Notes under the pieces: model-generated
Seen by the model: only the letters and a program-made list of their open reading frames with translations
The model's database searches: none
What the model was told of the DNA's origin: nothing
DNA from: Yoonia sediminilitoris
GTDB taxonomy: Bacteria; Pseudomonadota; Alphaproteobacteria; Rhodobacterales; Rhodobacteraceae
DNA: 64,000 nt
Direction of reading: 5' to 3'
Assembly (NCBI RefSeq): GCF_003058085.1
Contig: NZ_QBUD01000008.1
Span: 1-64,000 of the forward strand
Shown here: positions 1-8,296 of the stretch, one piece after another
Layout: every line of letters starts with the position of its first letter
Numbering within the stretch: position 1 is the first letter of the stretch
Translations under genes and position numbers: made by a program

Positions 1-155
1 ATGCCTTCGCGACGGCAAAGCTCCGCGATACTGTCTTCGCCACGCAGGCCATCCAGCACGATCCGGATCTTCTCTTCAGATGAATAATGCTTGCGGGTTG
101 CACGCTTGATGTCTTTGACGATCTTCTCGCCCGGGCTCTTCGTTGTCTTTCTCAT
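1..155 (-). CDS. IS3-family transposase OrfA, N-terminal part (cut by window edge)
   Basis: Reading leftward from the ATG at 155, the frame is open to base 1. It encodes a basic N-terminus (MRKTTKSPGEK) followed by a helix-turn-helix-like stretch (EEKIRIVLDGLRGEDSIAEL). This pattern is typical of the small OrfA protein of IS3-family elements, which binds the element ends and is fused to OrfB by frameshifting. The rest lies outside the window, so I cannot tell whether the element is intact. Confidence 0.75.
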   Translation of the reverse strand, partial: MRKTTKSPGEKIVKDIKRATRKHYSSEEKIRIVLDGLRGEDSIAELCRREG

Positions 156-241
156 CGTCCACTCCTCAGTGGCTAGGATGAGCAACAAAACCTCTCTTAG
201 CAAATACAGCTATTTGGACCCATAGGCGCTGACGTCAGACA
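1..241 (-). mobile_element. End of an IS3-family insertion sequence
   Basis: The OrfA start at 155 is followed on its upstream side by about 85 bp of non-coding sequence ending at about 241. On the minus strand this edge begins TGTCTGACGTCAGCGCC, which has the TG...CA terminus expected of IS3-family inverted repeats. Directly beyond it a dehydrogenase reading frame starts mid-gene, so the IS boundary is fixed to within a few bases. The other end lies outside the window. Confidence 0.65.
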
Positions 242-340
242 ATCAAAGCCGTGAACGACATGCCCGGCACGCACCAGTGACGTCGCCATCCCATAGCCCA
301 TCGACCCCAGGCCGACGATAGAAATTGCTGTATGTTACAT
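242..340 (-). pseudogene. NAD-binding dehydrogenase N-terminus (3-hydroxyisobutyrate/threonate dehydrogenase type), disrupted
   Basis: The minus strand encodes ISIVGLGSMGYGMATSLVRA followed by GHVVHGFD, a Rossmann GxGxxG nucleotide-binding fold of the 6-phosphogluconate/3-hydroxyisobutyrate dehydrogenase superfamily. The frame runs straight into the IS3 terminus at 241. A well-placed ATG (338-340) behind an AGGA-like site is followed at once by an in-frame TAA, so the start also looks mutated. It follows the hydrolase gene with only a few bases between them and was probably the last gene of the TTT operon. The exact substrate class cannot be assigned from about 30 residues. Confidence 0.6.
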
Positions 341-347
341 CTCGATC

Positions 348-1178
348 CTATCCTTGTCTTTGTGCCGAATTTGACCACTTGGCAATGAGTGTATTGGCAA
401 GTTCAGTGGAGGCAAAACACAGATTGTGCCCCGCTGAAATTAGGTGGAACTCTGCGTCCGGCATGGCCTGCGCCATGGCTTGCGCATATTGCTTTGGCGC
501 TTGCCCATCAAATTTCCCCGCGAATACTTGGCACGGGACGTGCATGTTTGGCAGAGCGTCCCAACAATCATGCAACGCACGCGCAGCTAAAAGCCGCGGA
601 TAGCCGGTTGCGTTGTTGTGACTTGCCAGAAAGCGTTCCTCAAAGGCGATCCGCGCTTCGATTTTGTCGGTCTGCGCGGCGGGATCGCTACGCAGCGCCC
701 CGGCGAACCGGGTGTCCATGATGCCAAGCGCTGTTGTCGCGCGTTCAATGGGGTTGGCAATGTCGCGCAGCTTTTCAATGGGATATGATGACCCGCCACG
801 ACCGCCCGGCGTTCCTGCCGCCAATGCAAGCTGCTCAATCCGCTTTGGTGCGCGCTTGGCCAAGTGAAGGGCTGTCATTGCACCGAAACTTTCACCCAGG
901 ACACACGCGCGGTCCCAGCCCAATGCATCCATGACGTTGATGGCGTCGTCTGCATAATCGGCCATTGTCCAATCGCCCGGCGGGGCATCGGTTTGCCCCA
1001 GGCCCCTCGGGTCAGCGGCGGCAACAGTGAAGTTATCCACCAATCGGGTCTCGAACACAGGCGCTTTGATCGACAAATCAAAGTTCGATCCGCCCAGAAA
1101 CAGCAACGCAGGGCCTGCCCCCTCAACCCGAATGTTGGCTGTCAGACCAGCCGTTTTGATGCGGTGAGGTTTTATCAT
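348..1178 (-). CDS. Alpha/beta hydrolase
   Basis: This 276-residue protein has the alpha/beta-hydrolase layout. A nucleophile elbow GESFGAM lies near residue 95, an oxyanion region (LLFLGGSNFD) near residue 25, and a C-terminal catalytic-His context (SAGHN). The start at 1178 is chosen because its ATG overlaps the TGA of the upstream transporter gene (ATGA), giving translational coupling. It sits in the TTT operon, so it may hydrolyse an ester or lactone of the transported organic acid. That role is inferred from position only, and the substrate is unknown. Confidence 0.8.
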   Translation of the reverse strand: MIKPHRIKTAGLTANIRVEGAGPALLFLGGSNFDLSIKAPVFETRLVDNFTVAAADPRGLGQTDAPPGDWTMADYADDAINVMDALGWDRACVLGESFGAMTALHLAKRAPKRIEQLALAAGTPGGRGGSSYPIEKLRDIANPIERATTALGIMDTRFAGALRSDPAAQTDKIEARIAFEERFLASHNNATGYPRLLAARALHDCWDALPNMHVPCQVFAGKFDGQAPKQYAQAMAQAMPDAEFHLISAGHNLCFASTELANTLIAKWSNSAQRQG

Positions 1179-2005
1179 GCAAAGAACTTCCACAGCATGC
1201 GCGCGCCGCTGATCGCCAAGAAGGCCGCAAAGGCGAGTTTCAGGGGGCGTGCAGAGAGGCCATGTGCCAGTTTTGCACCGATAGGCGCGGTCAGAACACT
1301 GACCGAGAACAATATAACGGTTGCGGGAAGGTTTACAAAACCAAGCGACGCAGGCGGACGTCCCTCGACGCCCAAGCCGTTCCAGATAAAGCCGCAGACA
1401 GCAGGCACAGCAATGGCAAGTCCGAACACAGAGGCCGTTGCGATCGCGCGATGCACGGTGACCGACATCATCGTCATAACCGGCACAGCCAAAGTGCCCC
1501 CACCAATACCCATCAGCGCAGAGATGAACCCCATCGGCAGCGCAATCGCGCTCTGGCCGATGCGTGTGGCAGGCGGTTGGTCGGTCAGCACAATCGGTTT
1601 GGCCAGTGCCAGGTTAACCGCCACTAGCAGCGCGACCGATCCGAAGACCAATGTCAGCCCGTCGGACCCAAGGGTTTTCGACGCGATCCCGCCCAGCAAA
1701 GCCCCCACAAAGATAGCAGGTATCCAGCCCCGCAGGATATCGCGGTCAATCGCCCCGCGCTTGTTATGCGCCACCGCTGATGAAATTGACGTCGGGATGA
1801 TAGTTGCAAGAGATGTGGCAACGACCGTCAGCATAGCAACCTCTTGCGGGATATTGAAAAGTTCGGCGACGATGATCAGGACAGGCACGATCACGATCCC
1901 GCCACCCACACCCAAGAGCCCCGCAAGCAGGCCCGCAATCGCTCCGGTGATCAGAAGGCCACCAATCAGACCAAGCAATGCGGCAATCGAAAAACCGGTG
2001 ATCAT
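1175..2005 (-). CDS. TSUP-family (TauE/SafE) transmembrane permease
   Basis: This 276-residue protein is almost wholly hydrophobic, with about eight predicted membrane spans. The glycine-rich repeats GLLGVGGGIVIVPVL and ALMGIGGGTLAVPVM mark the two halves of the TauE/SafE (TSUP) fold, whose known members export or import sulfite, sulfoacetate or other organic anions. The gene overlaps tctA upstream and the hydrolase downstream by 4 bp each. In this operon it could export a sulfonate or organic-acid product of whatever the TTT system imports, but that is inference. Confidence 0.85.
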   Translation of the reverse strand: MITGFSIAALLGLIGGLLITGAIAGLLAGLLGVGGGIVIVPVLIIVAELFNIPQEVAMLTVVATSLATIIPTSISSAVAHNKRGAIDRDILRGWIPAIFVGALLGGIASKTLGSDGLTLVFGSVALLVAVNLALAKPIVLTDQPPATRIGQSAIALPMGFISALMGIGGGTLAVPVMTMMSVTVHRAIATASVFGLAIAVPAVCGFIWNGLGVEGRPPASLGFVNLPATVILFSVSVLTAPIGAKLAHGLSARPLKLAFAAFLAISGARMLWKFFA

Positions 2006-3492
2006 GCCTTTGCGCTTTTGCTTCGGTAGAAACGGATCACTGGAAGTGTCAGCATGACCAACGCGATTACGGCCAATACTGCGGCAATCGGATGACCGGT
2101 AAAGAAGGCGGCGAAACTGCCATCGGTGATGATCAATCCCTGACGCAAGCTGATCTCAAGTGTTGGGCCAAGGACCATGCCGATCACCAGCGGTGCCATC
2201 GGGAACCCCTGACGGCGCAAAACGAACCCGAAGATACCCGCCAAGGCCATGACCAGCAGATCAAACGGATTGCCGCGCACAAAGAACACACCAACCGTGC
2301 AAAGCAGTGAGATCATGACCAGCATATAGGCTTCCTTGATCCGCAGGATCGGGGCGGCCAGCCGCGACACGATCATACCGAACGGTAGCAGCATCAGGTT
2401 GATGATGAAAAAGCCTGAAAAGATCGCGGCCATCAACACAGGGTTCTCAGACATAAGCCGCACGCCCGGTGTCACACCGTGCAAGGTCAAGGTGGCCAGC
2501 ATCACGGCAGTGATCGCGTCGCCAGGAATGCCCAGCGCCATCGTAGGGACAAGTGCACCACCCGTGACCGCGTTGTTTGCTGATTCCGACGCAATCAACC
2601 CATCTGGTTCACCCTTGCCAAAGTTGTCTCGGGTCGGCGCAGAGCGCCGCGCCTCGGCATAGGAAATAAACGCCGCAGTTGCCGCACCAGTGCCAGGCAA
2701 AATGCCAATGACATTGCCGATCAGGACCGACTTGATCAGGCCTTTGACGCGGCCTGACCATTCAGACAACTTGGGGAGAACAATGCCTGAAAACTTGACC
2801 AGCTTGTTGTCCGCGTCAGAGATCGCAGAGGCGCGGATCAGCACCTCGGACAAGGCGAAGACACCAATCACGACGGCCAAAAGGTTGAAACCTGCAATCA
2901 GTTGGAAGTTGCCGAAGGTAAAGCGTGCCTCGCCTGTCAACGGGTCACCCCCAACGGTCGACAGGAACAATCCTAGAAAACCAGCGATCAGACCTTTGAT
3001 CATTGAACCTTCGGAGACAGAGACGATACAGGTCAAGCCTAGCAGGATCAGCGCAAAGGTCTCGATAGGGCCAAAGTTCAAGGCGAATGCGGCCAGCTGC
3101 GGGGCCGCAAAAATCAGGACCACAGCCGAAGTAAGCCCGCCAACAACCGACGCAATCGTGGCCCATCCCAATGCCTTTCCGGCCTCGCCCCTCTGGGCCA
3201 TGGGATAGCCGTCAAGACAGGTGGCGGCCGATTGCGGTGTGCCTGGCGTGTTGATCAGGATCGCGGAAATCGACCCGCCATAAACCGACCCCGCATAGAT
3301 CGCCAAAAGCAACAGGATCGCAGGGGCCTGGGTCATTGTCAGCGTAAAGGGCAGGATCATTGCCACTGCAACAGTTGACCCAATCCCGGGCAGCGCACCC
3401 AGCACGATCCCAAGCATCGTACCAAGCGTAAGAACGAACATCCCCTCGACAGTGAAAATCAGGGACAAAGCTTGTGGGATGGCTTCAATCAT
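2002..3492 (-). CDS. tctA: Tripartite tricarboxylate transporter large permease TctA
   Basis: This 496-residue multi-span protein has the TctA hallmarks. GALPGIGSTVAVAM near the N-terminus and GILPGTGAATAAF in the middle are the two conserved PGxG loops, and an ALGIPGDAITAVM loop follows. The large permease works with the small subunit TctB and periplasmic receptor TctC to import carboxylates, energised by ion gradients. The length is normal for the family. It lies 9 bp after tctB and overlaps the TSUP gene, in a single minus-strand operon. Confidence 0.95.
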   Translation of the reverse strand: MIEAIPQALSLIFTVEGMFVLTLGTMLGIVLGALPGIGSTVAVAMILPFTLTMTQAPAILLLLAIYAGSVYGGSISAILINTPGTPQSAATCLDGYPMAQRGEAGKALGWATIASVVGGLTSAVVLIFAAPQLAAFALNFGPIETFALILLGLTCIVSVSEGSMIKGLIAGFLGLFLSTVGGDPLTGEARFTFGNFQLIAGFNLLAVVIGVFALSEVLIRASAISDADNKLVKFSGIVLPKLSEWSGRVKGLIKSVLIGNVIGILPGTGAATAAFISYAEARRSAPTRDNFGKGEPDGLIASESANNAVTGGALVPTMALGIPGDAITAVMLATLTLHGVTPGVRLMSENPVLMAAIFSGFFIINLMLLPFGMIVSRLAAPILRIKEAYMLVMISLLCTVGVFFVRGNPFDLLVMALAGIFGFVLRRQGFPMAPLVIGMVLGPTLEISLRQGLIITDGSFAAFFTGHPIAAVLAVIALVMLTLPVIRFYRSKSAKA

Positions 3493-3501
3493 CAGGGTTC
3501 C

Positions 3502-3957
3502 TCAAATCCACCAAAAGAAGGGTGAGTTAGGCAATGGCATCTTCAGAATGTGGTTGAAAAGAACGACAAGGCTGCCAGCCGAAGCAATCGGAAGAACCAG
3601 CAATACCAATGGGCTACGGATGCCGAGCGTGATCAGTATCAGCAGGGCCAACATGACAGAGCTGATGAAGTACCCCAGCGGCATGATCAGCAAAACATAA
3701 CCCACAAACCCCGCGCAAATCAGCAATGTCGGCGCAAGTCGCAGTTCCTTGCTTTCTACGTTCGTCATCATGTCGATGACCATGTTGAGCGCGGCAAGGG
3801 CAAGCAAGATCATCAGAATGATCCGTGGAAAAAACATCGGGCTAAACGCCCCGCCAAGCTCCGCAAATTGCAAGCCAAACGTCGACACAACCAAACCAGC
3901 AGACAACGCTAGGATCAGCAGCGCAACGATGCGCCGTTCAGTGACCAAGTTTTGCAT
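3502..3957 (-). CDS. tctB: Tripartite tricarboxylate transporter small subunit TctB
   Basis: This 151-residue protein has four hydrophobic segments at about residues 10-28, 38-58, 72-100 and 110-135. This is the usual topology of the poorly conserved small TTT subunit. The placement between the receptor gene tctC and the permease gene tctA is the standard TTT order and supports the call more than the sequence does. A strong hairpin separates it from tctC. Confidence 0.88.
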   Translation of the reverse strand: MQNLVTERRIVALLILALSAGLVVSTFGLQFAELGGAFSPMFFPRIILMILLALAALNMVIDMMTNVESKELRLAPTLLICAGFVGYVLLIMPLGYFISSVMLALLILITLGIRSPLVLLVLPIASAGSLVVLFNHILKMPLPNSPFFWWI

Positions 3958-3980
3958 GAGAGCGCCCCGAGGTTGAACCT

Positions 3981-4012
3981 ATCTGCGCCCAAGAAAGCCC
4001 TTGGGCGCAGAT
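3981..4012. promoter_or_regulatory. Intercistronic hairpin between tctC and tctB
   Basis: A perfect 13-bp inverted repeat (ATCTGCGCCCAAG at 3981-3993, its complement at 4000-4012) encloses a 6-nt loop, 15 nt after the tctC stop. No U-run follows on the minus strand, so it is unlikely to be a simple terminator. An mRNA-stabilising or partial-attenuation role, allowing more receptor than permease, is inferred from its position. Confidence 0.7.
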
Positions 4013-4027
4013 AATTGTCAATTTGGC

Positions 4028-4984
4028 TTAAAGGCCAGCAGCCTCGATCAAAGCAGAGTTTGACTCGTACTGCGCGCGGAAGAATGCGTCGAAGTCAGCC
4101 GCATTGCGGTAATTCAAGACTGTGCTGGTGTCCGCCGCAAACTGCTGAAACCCGTCGGAATTCATTGCCGTTTCACAGGCAGTGCTCAGCTTTTCGGTCA
4201 CGTCCGGCTCAACCCCTGCTGGTGCGAACAAGCCGCCCCACAGGTAAAGTTCATTCAACGGCGCGGCGATGCCAACCTCGGCTGCCGTTGGGACATCAGG
4301 AAAGCTCTCCAGACGCTCAGCGTTGAACACGACCAATGGGCGGAAATCGCCGCGGGTCATCAAAAGTTCAGTGTCACCAAAGAACTGGATCGTGCCGGCG
4401 GCCATGGCCTGCAACGCAGGTCCGGAGCCTTGGAAAGGCAGGTGCTTCATATCATCGATGATGCCCAGACCCTCGAACGCCGCAACGGTCGTCAGATGCG
4501 TGATGGCGCCGGGGCCAGATGATCCGTAAATATACTTGCCCGGCTCGGCCTGCACAGCAGCAACAACGTCCTCAATGGTCTGGAACGGGCTTGAAGCGTT
4601 TGTGAACAACACGGTTGGCGATGCGGCAACCGAACAAATCGGTGTCCAGCTGTCGACATCATAAGGCACGTCTTTGATCTGCGGCTGGATCGTCGCGACC
4701 GTCACCGACCAATACCCCATTTGATATCCGTCAGGCCGTTGCCCTGCCAAAGCCGCAGCCCCGACCGTGCCCGACCCACCGGCCATGTTTGATACATAGG
4801 CATCACCACCCAACGCTTCGGCGAAGTGAGGTGCAAAAGCGCGCAGCAGCAAGTCAGTGCCGCCCCCTGCATTGAACGGGGCTACCAGATTGATGGGGCG
4901 TTCAGGGAACTCTTCGGCGGATGCCGGTGTTGAAAATGCCATAACCGCCGCTACAGCTGTCGCAGTTGCCTTAAAAATGTTCAT
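4028..4984 (-). CDS. tctC: TTT periplasmic substrate-binding receptor TctC
   Basis: This 318-residue protein has a classical signal peptide cleaved after about residue 22 (TPASA|EE). A typical Bug/TctC opening follows: FPERPINLVAPFNAGGGTD, then SNMAGGSGTVGAAAL. These loops bind the carboxylate of the ligand in known members. The start at 4984 is preferred over one six codons upstream because GGAGG lies just before it. It is the first gene of the operon and diverges from the LacI-type regulator. The ligand is not predictable from sequence. Confidence 0.93.
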   Translation of the reverse strand: MNIFKATATAVAAVMAFSTPASAEEFPERPINLVAPFNAGGGTDLLLRAFAPHFAEALGGDAYVSNMAGGSGTVGAAALAGQRPDGYQMGYWSVTVATIQPQIKDVPYDVDSWTPICSVAASPTVLFTNASSPFQTIEDVVAAVQAEPGKYIYGSSGPGAITHLTTVAAFEGLGIIDDMKHLPFQGSGPALQAMAAGTIQFFGDTELLMTRGDFRPLVVFNAERLESFPDVPTAAEVGIAAPLNELYLWGGLFAPAGVEPDVTEKLSTACETAMNSDGFQQFAADTSTVLNYRNAADFDAFFRAQYESNSALIEAAGL

Positions 4985-5015
4985 GTTTTCCTCCCGATGC
5001 ATGAAGCAGTTGCAT

Positions 5016-5050
5016 TGGTAACGTTGTCAATTAAATTGATAACGTTGTCA
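5016..5050. promoter_or_regulatory. Twin LacI-type operators between tctC and its regulator
   Basis: Two near-identical 14-bp palindromes, TGGTAACGTTGTCA (5016-5029) and TGATAACGTTGTCA (5037-5050), lie in the divergent promoter region. Both are centred on AACGTT, as expected for LacI/GalR-family operators. They are spaced exactly 21 bp apart, two helical turns, so two dimers could bind the same DNA face. They probably serve both the regulator gene and the TTT operon. Confidence 0.78.
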
Positions 5051-5098
5051 ATCTTCGTTCTTCGTGGCAGTGTCGCACCAGAGGGAGATAGCGTTAGA

Positions 5099-6112
5099 AT
5101 GGTTGAAAAACACAAAAAACCAACGCTTAAGGACGTCGCCGAACTGAGCGGTGTCAGCGTCATATCTGCCTCTCGTGTGATGAGTGGCGGTCCAAATATT
5201 TCCCAAAATCTGCGCCGCAAGGTGGAATTGGCCGCAAAAAGCCTCGGATATCAACGCAACCGAATCGCAGGATCATTGCGTGGCCAGACAAGTGATCTTG
5301 TGTCGGTCATTCTTCCTTCCATGAGCAACAACGTCTTTCCCAATATCATGGATGGGCTGAGTGAAAGCCTCCAGGATACGCCACTGCGTCTGGTCCTGGG
5401 GATGACGCAATACAGCAACGTCAAAGAAGAAGACATTCTTCGCGACATGCTGTCCTGGAACCCTGCCGCCGTCGTCTTGGCCGGATTGGAGCATTCCGCC
5501 GAAACCCGCGCATTACTCGCCACCTATGACGGACCCATCATTGAGGTCATGGATACCGATGGTGAGGCGACAGACATCGCTGTTGGCGTCTCTCAGATCG
5601 CTGCGGGCGAGTTGATCGCGCGGCATTTCACCTCCCGGGGGTATCGCAATGTCGGCTATATCGGCGCATGGGGCGAACGCCCGGTGCGGTCTCGCAAACG
5701 ACGTATCGCTTTTGAAGCTGAACTCGAAAAACTAGGAAACCCGATTAAGGCCGTGCGGATTTGCGAAGAGGCGTCATCCATCATGATCGGTGCACGTGAA
5801 ATGGAACGGCTTTTGGCAGAGAATGAACACGTCGATGCTGTCTTCTTTGCCAATGACGACCTCGCGCTCGGCGCACTGCTGTACTGCCAAAGGGAAAAGA
5901 TTGCGGTCCCGCAAGATGTGGCGATTGCGGGATTCAACGGCATGGAAATGGCGCAAATGATCTCCCCTTGCCTGACCACGCTGCGAACGCCCCGTTTTGA
6001 GATGGGTCGCATGGCTGGCGAACTGCTTTGCCAAAGGATCGAAGGGACATTAGCACGCAAACAGTCGGTACACGAACTCCCCGTCACGCTTATCTTGGGT
6101 GAGACGAGTTGA
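5099..6112 (+). CDS. LacI/GalR-family transcriptional regulator
   Basis: This 337-residue protein has an N-terminal LacI helix-turn-helix (PTLKDVAELSGVSVISASRV, about residues 8-27, hinge near 55-60). A periplasmic-binding-protein-like effector domain follows (SVILPSMSNNVFPNIM; NDDLALGAL near residue 260). The start at 5099 has GAGGGAG upstream and gives a family-typical N-terminus. The gene diverges from tctC with two palindromic operators between them. It is therefore the likely repressor of the TTT operon and of itself, induced by the transported acid or a metabolite of it. Confidence 0.93.
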   Translation: MVEKHKKPTLKDVAELSGVSVISASRVMSGGPNISQNLRRKVELAAKSLGYQRNRIAGSLRGQTSDLVSVILPSMSNNVFPNIMDGLSESLQDTPLRLVLGMTQYSNVKEEDILRDMLSWNPAAVVLAGLEHSAETRALLATYDGPIIEVMDTDGEATDIAVGVSQIAAGELIARHFTSRGYRNVGYIGAWGERPVRSRKRRIAFEAELEKLGNPIKAVRICEEASSIMIGAREMERLLAENEHVDAVFFANDDLALGALLYCQREKIAVPQDVAIAGFNGMEMAQMISPCLTTLRTPRFEMGRMAGELLCQRIEGTLARKQSVHELPVTLILGETS

Positions 6113-6431
6113 CTTATCTGTGAGCGGGATTGGGTCAGCAGATCTTCGAGCCAATCTCTATCCTGAATGCGTTATGTCTACTGGATCTCGTGAAACTCCG
6201 CCCTCCGGGGGCTTTGGGCCAAAACCGTATGGAGCTATGTACTGACTTTCGCACAGCCGCAACGAATGCACACTTCGTCCTTCAGGCTGTCATTCAGTAT
6301 GGCACTGATTTAGCACATGCGGCGAATGGCCGGTTCGATGAAGCTGCAGCGCAGCACCAGATCGACCGACGAACGGCAGCTTTGGGCCGAAAGTGCCTCT
6401 GACCATGCCACTCTGGTTTACAACACAGGCG
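6113..6431. other. Gene-free stretch
   Basis: Between the lacI-type gene and the DUF2938 remnant I see only short overlapping frames without recognisable domains, start signals or repeats. It forms the left border of the accessory zone and may be decayed sequence. Confidence 0.4.
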
Positions 6432-6950
6432 CTAAATGGTTGAGCCGATCAACAGTCCGCTGCCCCATAACCCCAAGCCAAACGCCGTGTGGGCAATCAA
6501 TCCAAGGCCGCGTGACTTCCAAGGCGTCGGCGTATTGCTGGCGGCCCCGCCAAGGCCCATGCCCGGTTGGAGGATGAACCAGCCGGCAGCAATCGTCTCC
6601 ATGGCATATATCCCAGCTGTTAGAAAGTCGGGTTCCATCAGCCAAGTGGACCCGACAATAAGTAAGAAAACAATGCCGTATATGACGCCGACGCCGTAGT
6701 GAAGCAGCCAACCCAAGACCAGTTCACCGGAGGCTTCATCGGCCTGTTCGATATCCTCGTGAAACATTTTTCCCTTGAATAGATGGGCAAACCCACACCC
6801 CGGCATGGCCCAATTAGGCATGGGTATTCCCAGACCAAGCGGTGATGTTGAAGATCCACGCGGTGGCGTGCGGGGGTGAACTGCTGGCGCAGCATAAGAT
6901 CGATGAGGGTTGCGGAAGTCCACCGGCTTGGTTGCCACAAAAATCTGCAC
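6432..6950 (-). pseudogene. DUF2938 membrane protein, N-terminus replaced by IS66 sequence
   Basis: From about 6839 down to 6432 the frame encodes a DUF2938-like membrane protein. It has an opening GIPMPNWAM, a GELVLGWLLHYGVGVIYG segment and two further hydrophobic spans. The usual first transmembrane helix (about 25-30 residues) is missing. Upstream the same frame runs into IS66 TnpB sequence (IFVATKPVDFRN) and an unexplained bridging stretch. The open frame is therefore a chance fusion at an IS border and probably non-functional. DUF2938 proteins have no established function. Confidence 0.65.
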
Positions 6951-6970
6951 ACCGTGCGACGGTGGATCAC
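6895..6970 (-). mobile_element. IS66 TnpB N-terminal scrap
   Basis: PPSHGVQIFVATKPVDFR is the start of the IS66-family TnpB accessory protein. The ATG at 6970 overlaps the tnpA stop, as in intact IS66 elements, but it is out of frame with this peptide by one base. The gene is therefore both frameshifted near its start and truncated after about 20 residues. Confidence 0.65.
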
Positions 6971-7287
6971 AGCGCAGCCGCGATCTCTGCGATCCGCACG
7001 GCGGAAATGTCTGCCGCCAGACGGATCGTCACGTTGCCCTTCAATATATCAATCACGCCAATCTCAGCCTGCGCATCAAACTCGGCTATGTCTGGCAACG
7101 TGACGGCAGGTTCCTCAATCGCCACCGGAACGAAGGAAACACCGTCAAGGTTCGGCAGGACCAACTTGCCCTCGCGCGCAATCCGTCGCCATTCGGACAA
7201 ATGATTGGGTCGCATCCCATAGCGCCGTGCAACCGCATTTACCGTCGCACCATCAACCAGCGTCTCGGCTACGATCCGCGCCTTCAC
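6967..7287 (-). mobile_element. IS66-family TnpA
   Basis: This 106-residue reading frame matches IS66 TnpA. It has an N-terminal helix-turn-helix ([19 protein letters not shown], then [14 protein letters not shown]) and the conserved tail ending in acidic and hydrophobic residues. Similar coding sequence continues upstream without an ATG to about 7356, so the annotated start is only the first internal Met. With TnpB reduced to a scrap and TnpC absent, the element is dead. Confidence 0.75.
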
Positions 7288-7444
7288 ATCCTGCGGCCAG
7301 CGTGGGCACCTCCGACCACAAACGCTCGCATCCGTGAGAAACTCAACCGTAATATCCTTGGAGAAACTCGCTCAAATCCATGAAGCACGGACTCGCAGAA
7401 TAAACGCGTCAACGGAAGGTGGGGTCTAAACAGCGGTTACCCTA

Positions 7445-7463
7445 TATTGGCGGTACGCCAATA
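7445..7463. repeat. Short perfect palindrome
   Basis: TATTGGCG-gta-CGCCAATA forms an 8-bp perfect stem with a 3-base centre, between the IS66 remnant and the M48-like gene. It could be an operator or a hairpin. Nothing adjacent indicates which. Confidence 0.45.
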
Positions 7464-7582
7464 CGTAAGCAGCAAAATCAGCACATCGGGCCCATAGCAG
7501 ACATCCTTCCTCCACCGGGGATACTGCGACGTAGCCCGACAGACCGCCAAATGGCGCTCGCAAAATTGATCCGCGAATGGGA

Positions 7583-8296
7583 CTACCATGCGTCCAGGGG
7601 CAGAGAATTGAGCTCGCTTCTTCGTTGCCTCCAAGATGGCATTAGTCTGTCGAGAACTGCGAAAAACGCATCATCGTGTTTTCGAGAAATGAAGTGTGCA
7701 ACCTCATGAAGCGCCACATATTCGATCGATTGCAACGGCTTCTTGGCCAGCGAAAGATTGCGCCAAACACGACCCATATCCGGGTTACAGCTGCCCCACT
7801 TCGTACGCATGCGCTTGATGCCAAACTCTGGCTGGGGCACATCAAGTATGTTGGCCCATCTTTCCACTGCATCACGGCCACGGGTGCGCAGTTCTTTACG
7901 ATACCACCGTAAAACCATGCGCTCCCGATCTTCAAAAGTTACGTCGGTGCGCAGCCGCATCCTAAGATCATCGTTGCCCTAAACCTGAATCCCTGGCCGT
8001 CCTTGCGCGACAGTTTCGACCCGCAGTCGTAACGGCCGACCTAAATGCCAGTGGGTCTCTCCCGAGACATATTTCCGGGTGTTCTCACGAGCTTGTTTTT
8101 CAAAGTCGCGGCGTCTCTTTTCTATCCACGGGAGTTTTGTCAGCACCGCAACGCGCACCGCATCGGAACTCATTGAAGGTGGCGCCGCAACGCGAACGCG
8201 GCCGTCCGGTGGATACACGCCGATGTGCAAGTTCTTGATGGATTTATGGACAACTTCAATCTCGATGGCGGCCAATTGCATGTGTTCAGTACTCAT
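7583..8296 (-). pseudogene. M48/YgjP-like zinc metallopeptidase with in-frame amber stop
   Basis: Two same-frame segments (8296-7982 and 7978-7583) together make a full-length protein of about 237 residues of the YgjP/M48-like family often found after hsdR. The N-terminal half begins MSTEHMQLAAIEIEVV. The C-terminal half has the zinc motif HEVAH and a downstream KHDDAFF histidine. They are separated only by a TAG at 7979-7981, with no frameshift. The upstream ATG overlaps the stop of an HsdR tail. The gene is most simply a young pseudogene. A sequencing error or readthrough cannot be excluded. Confidence 0.75.
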
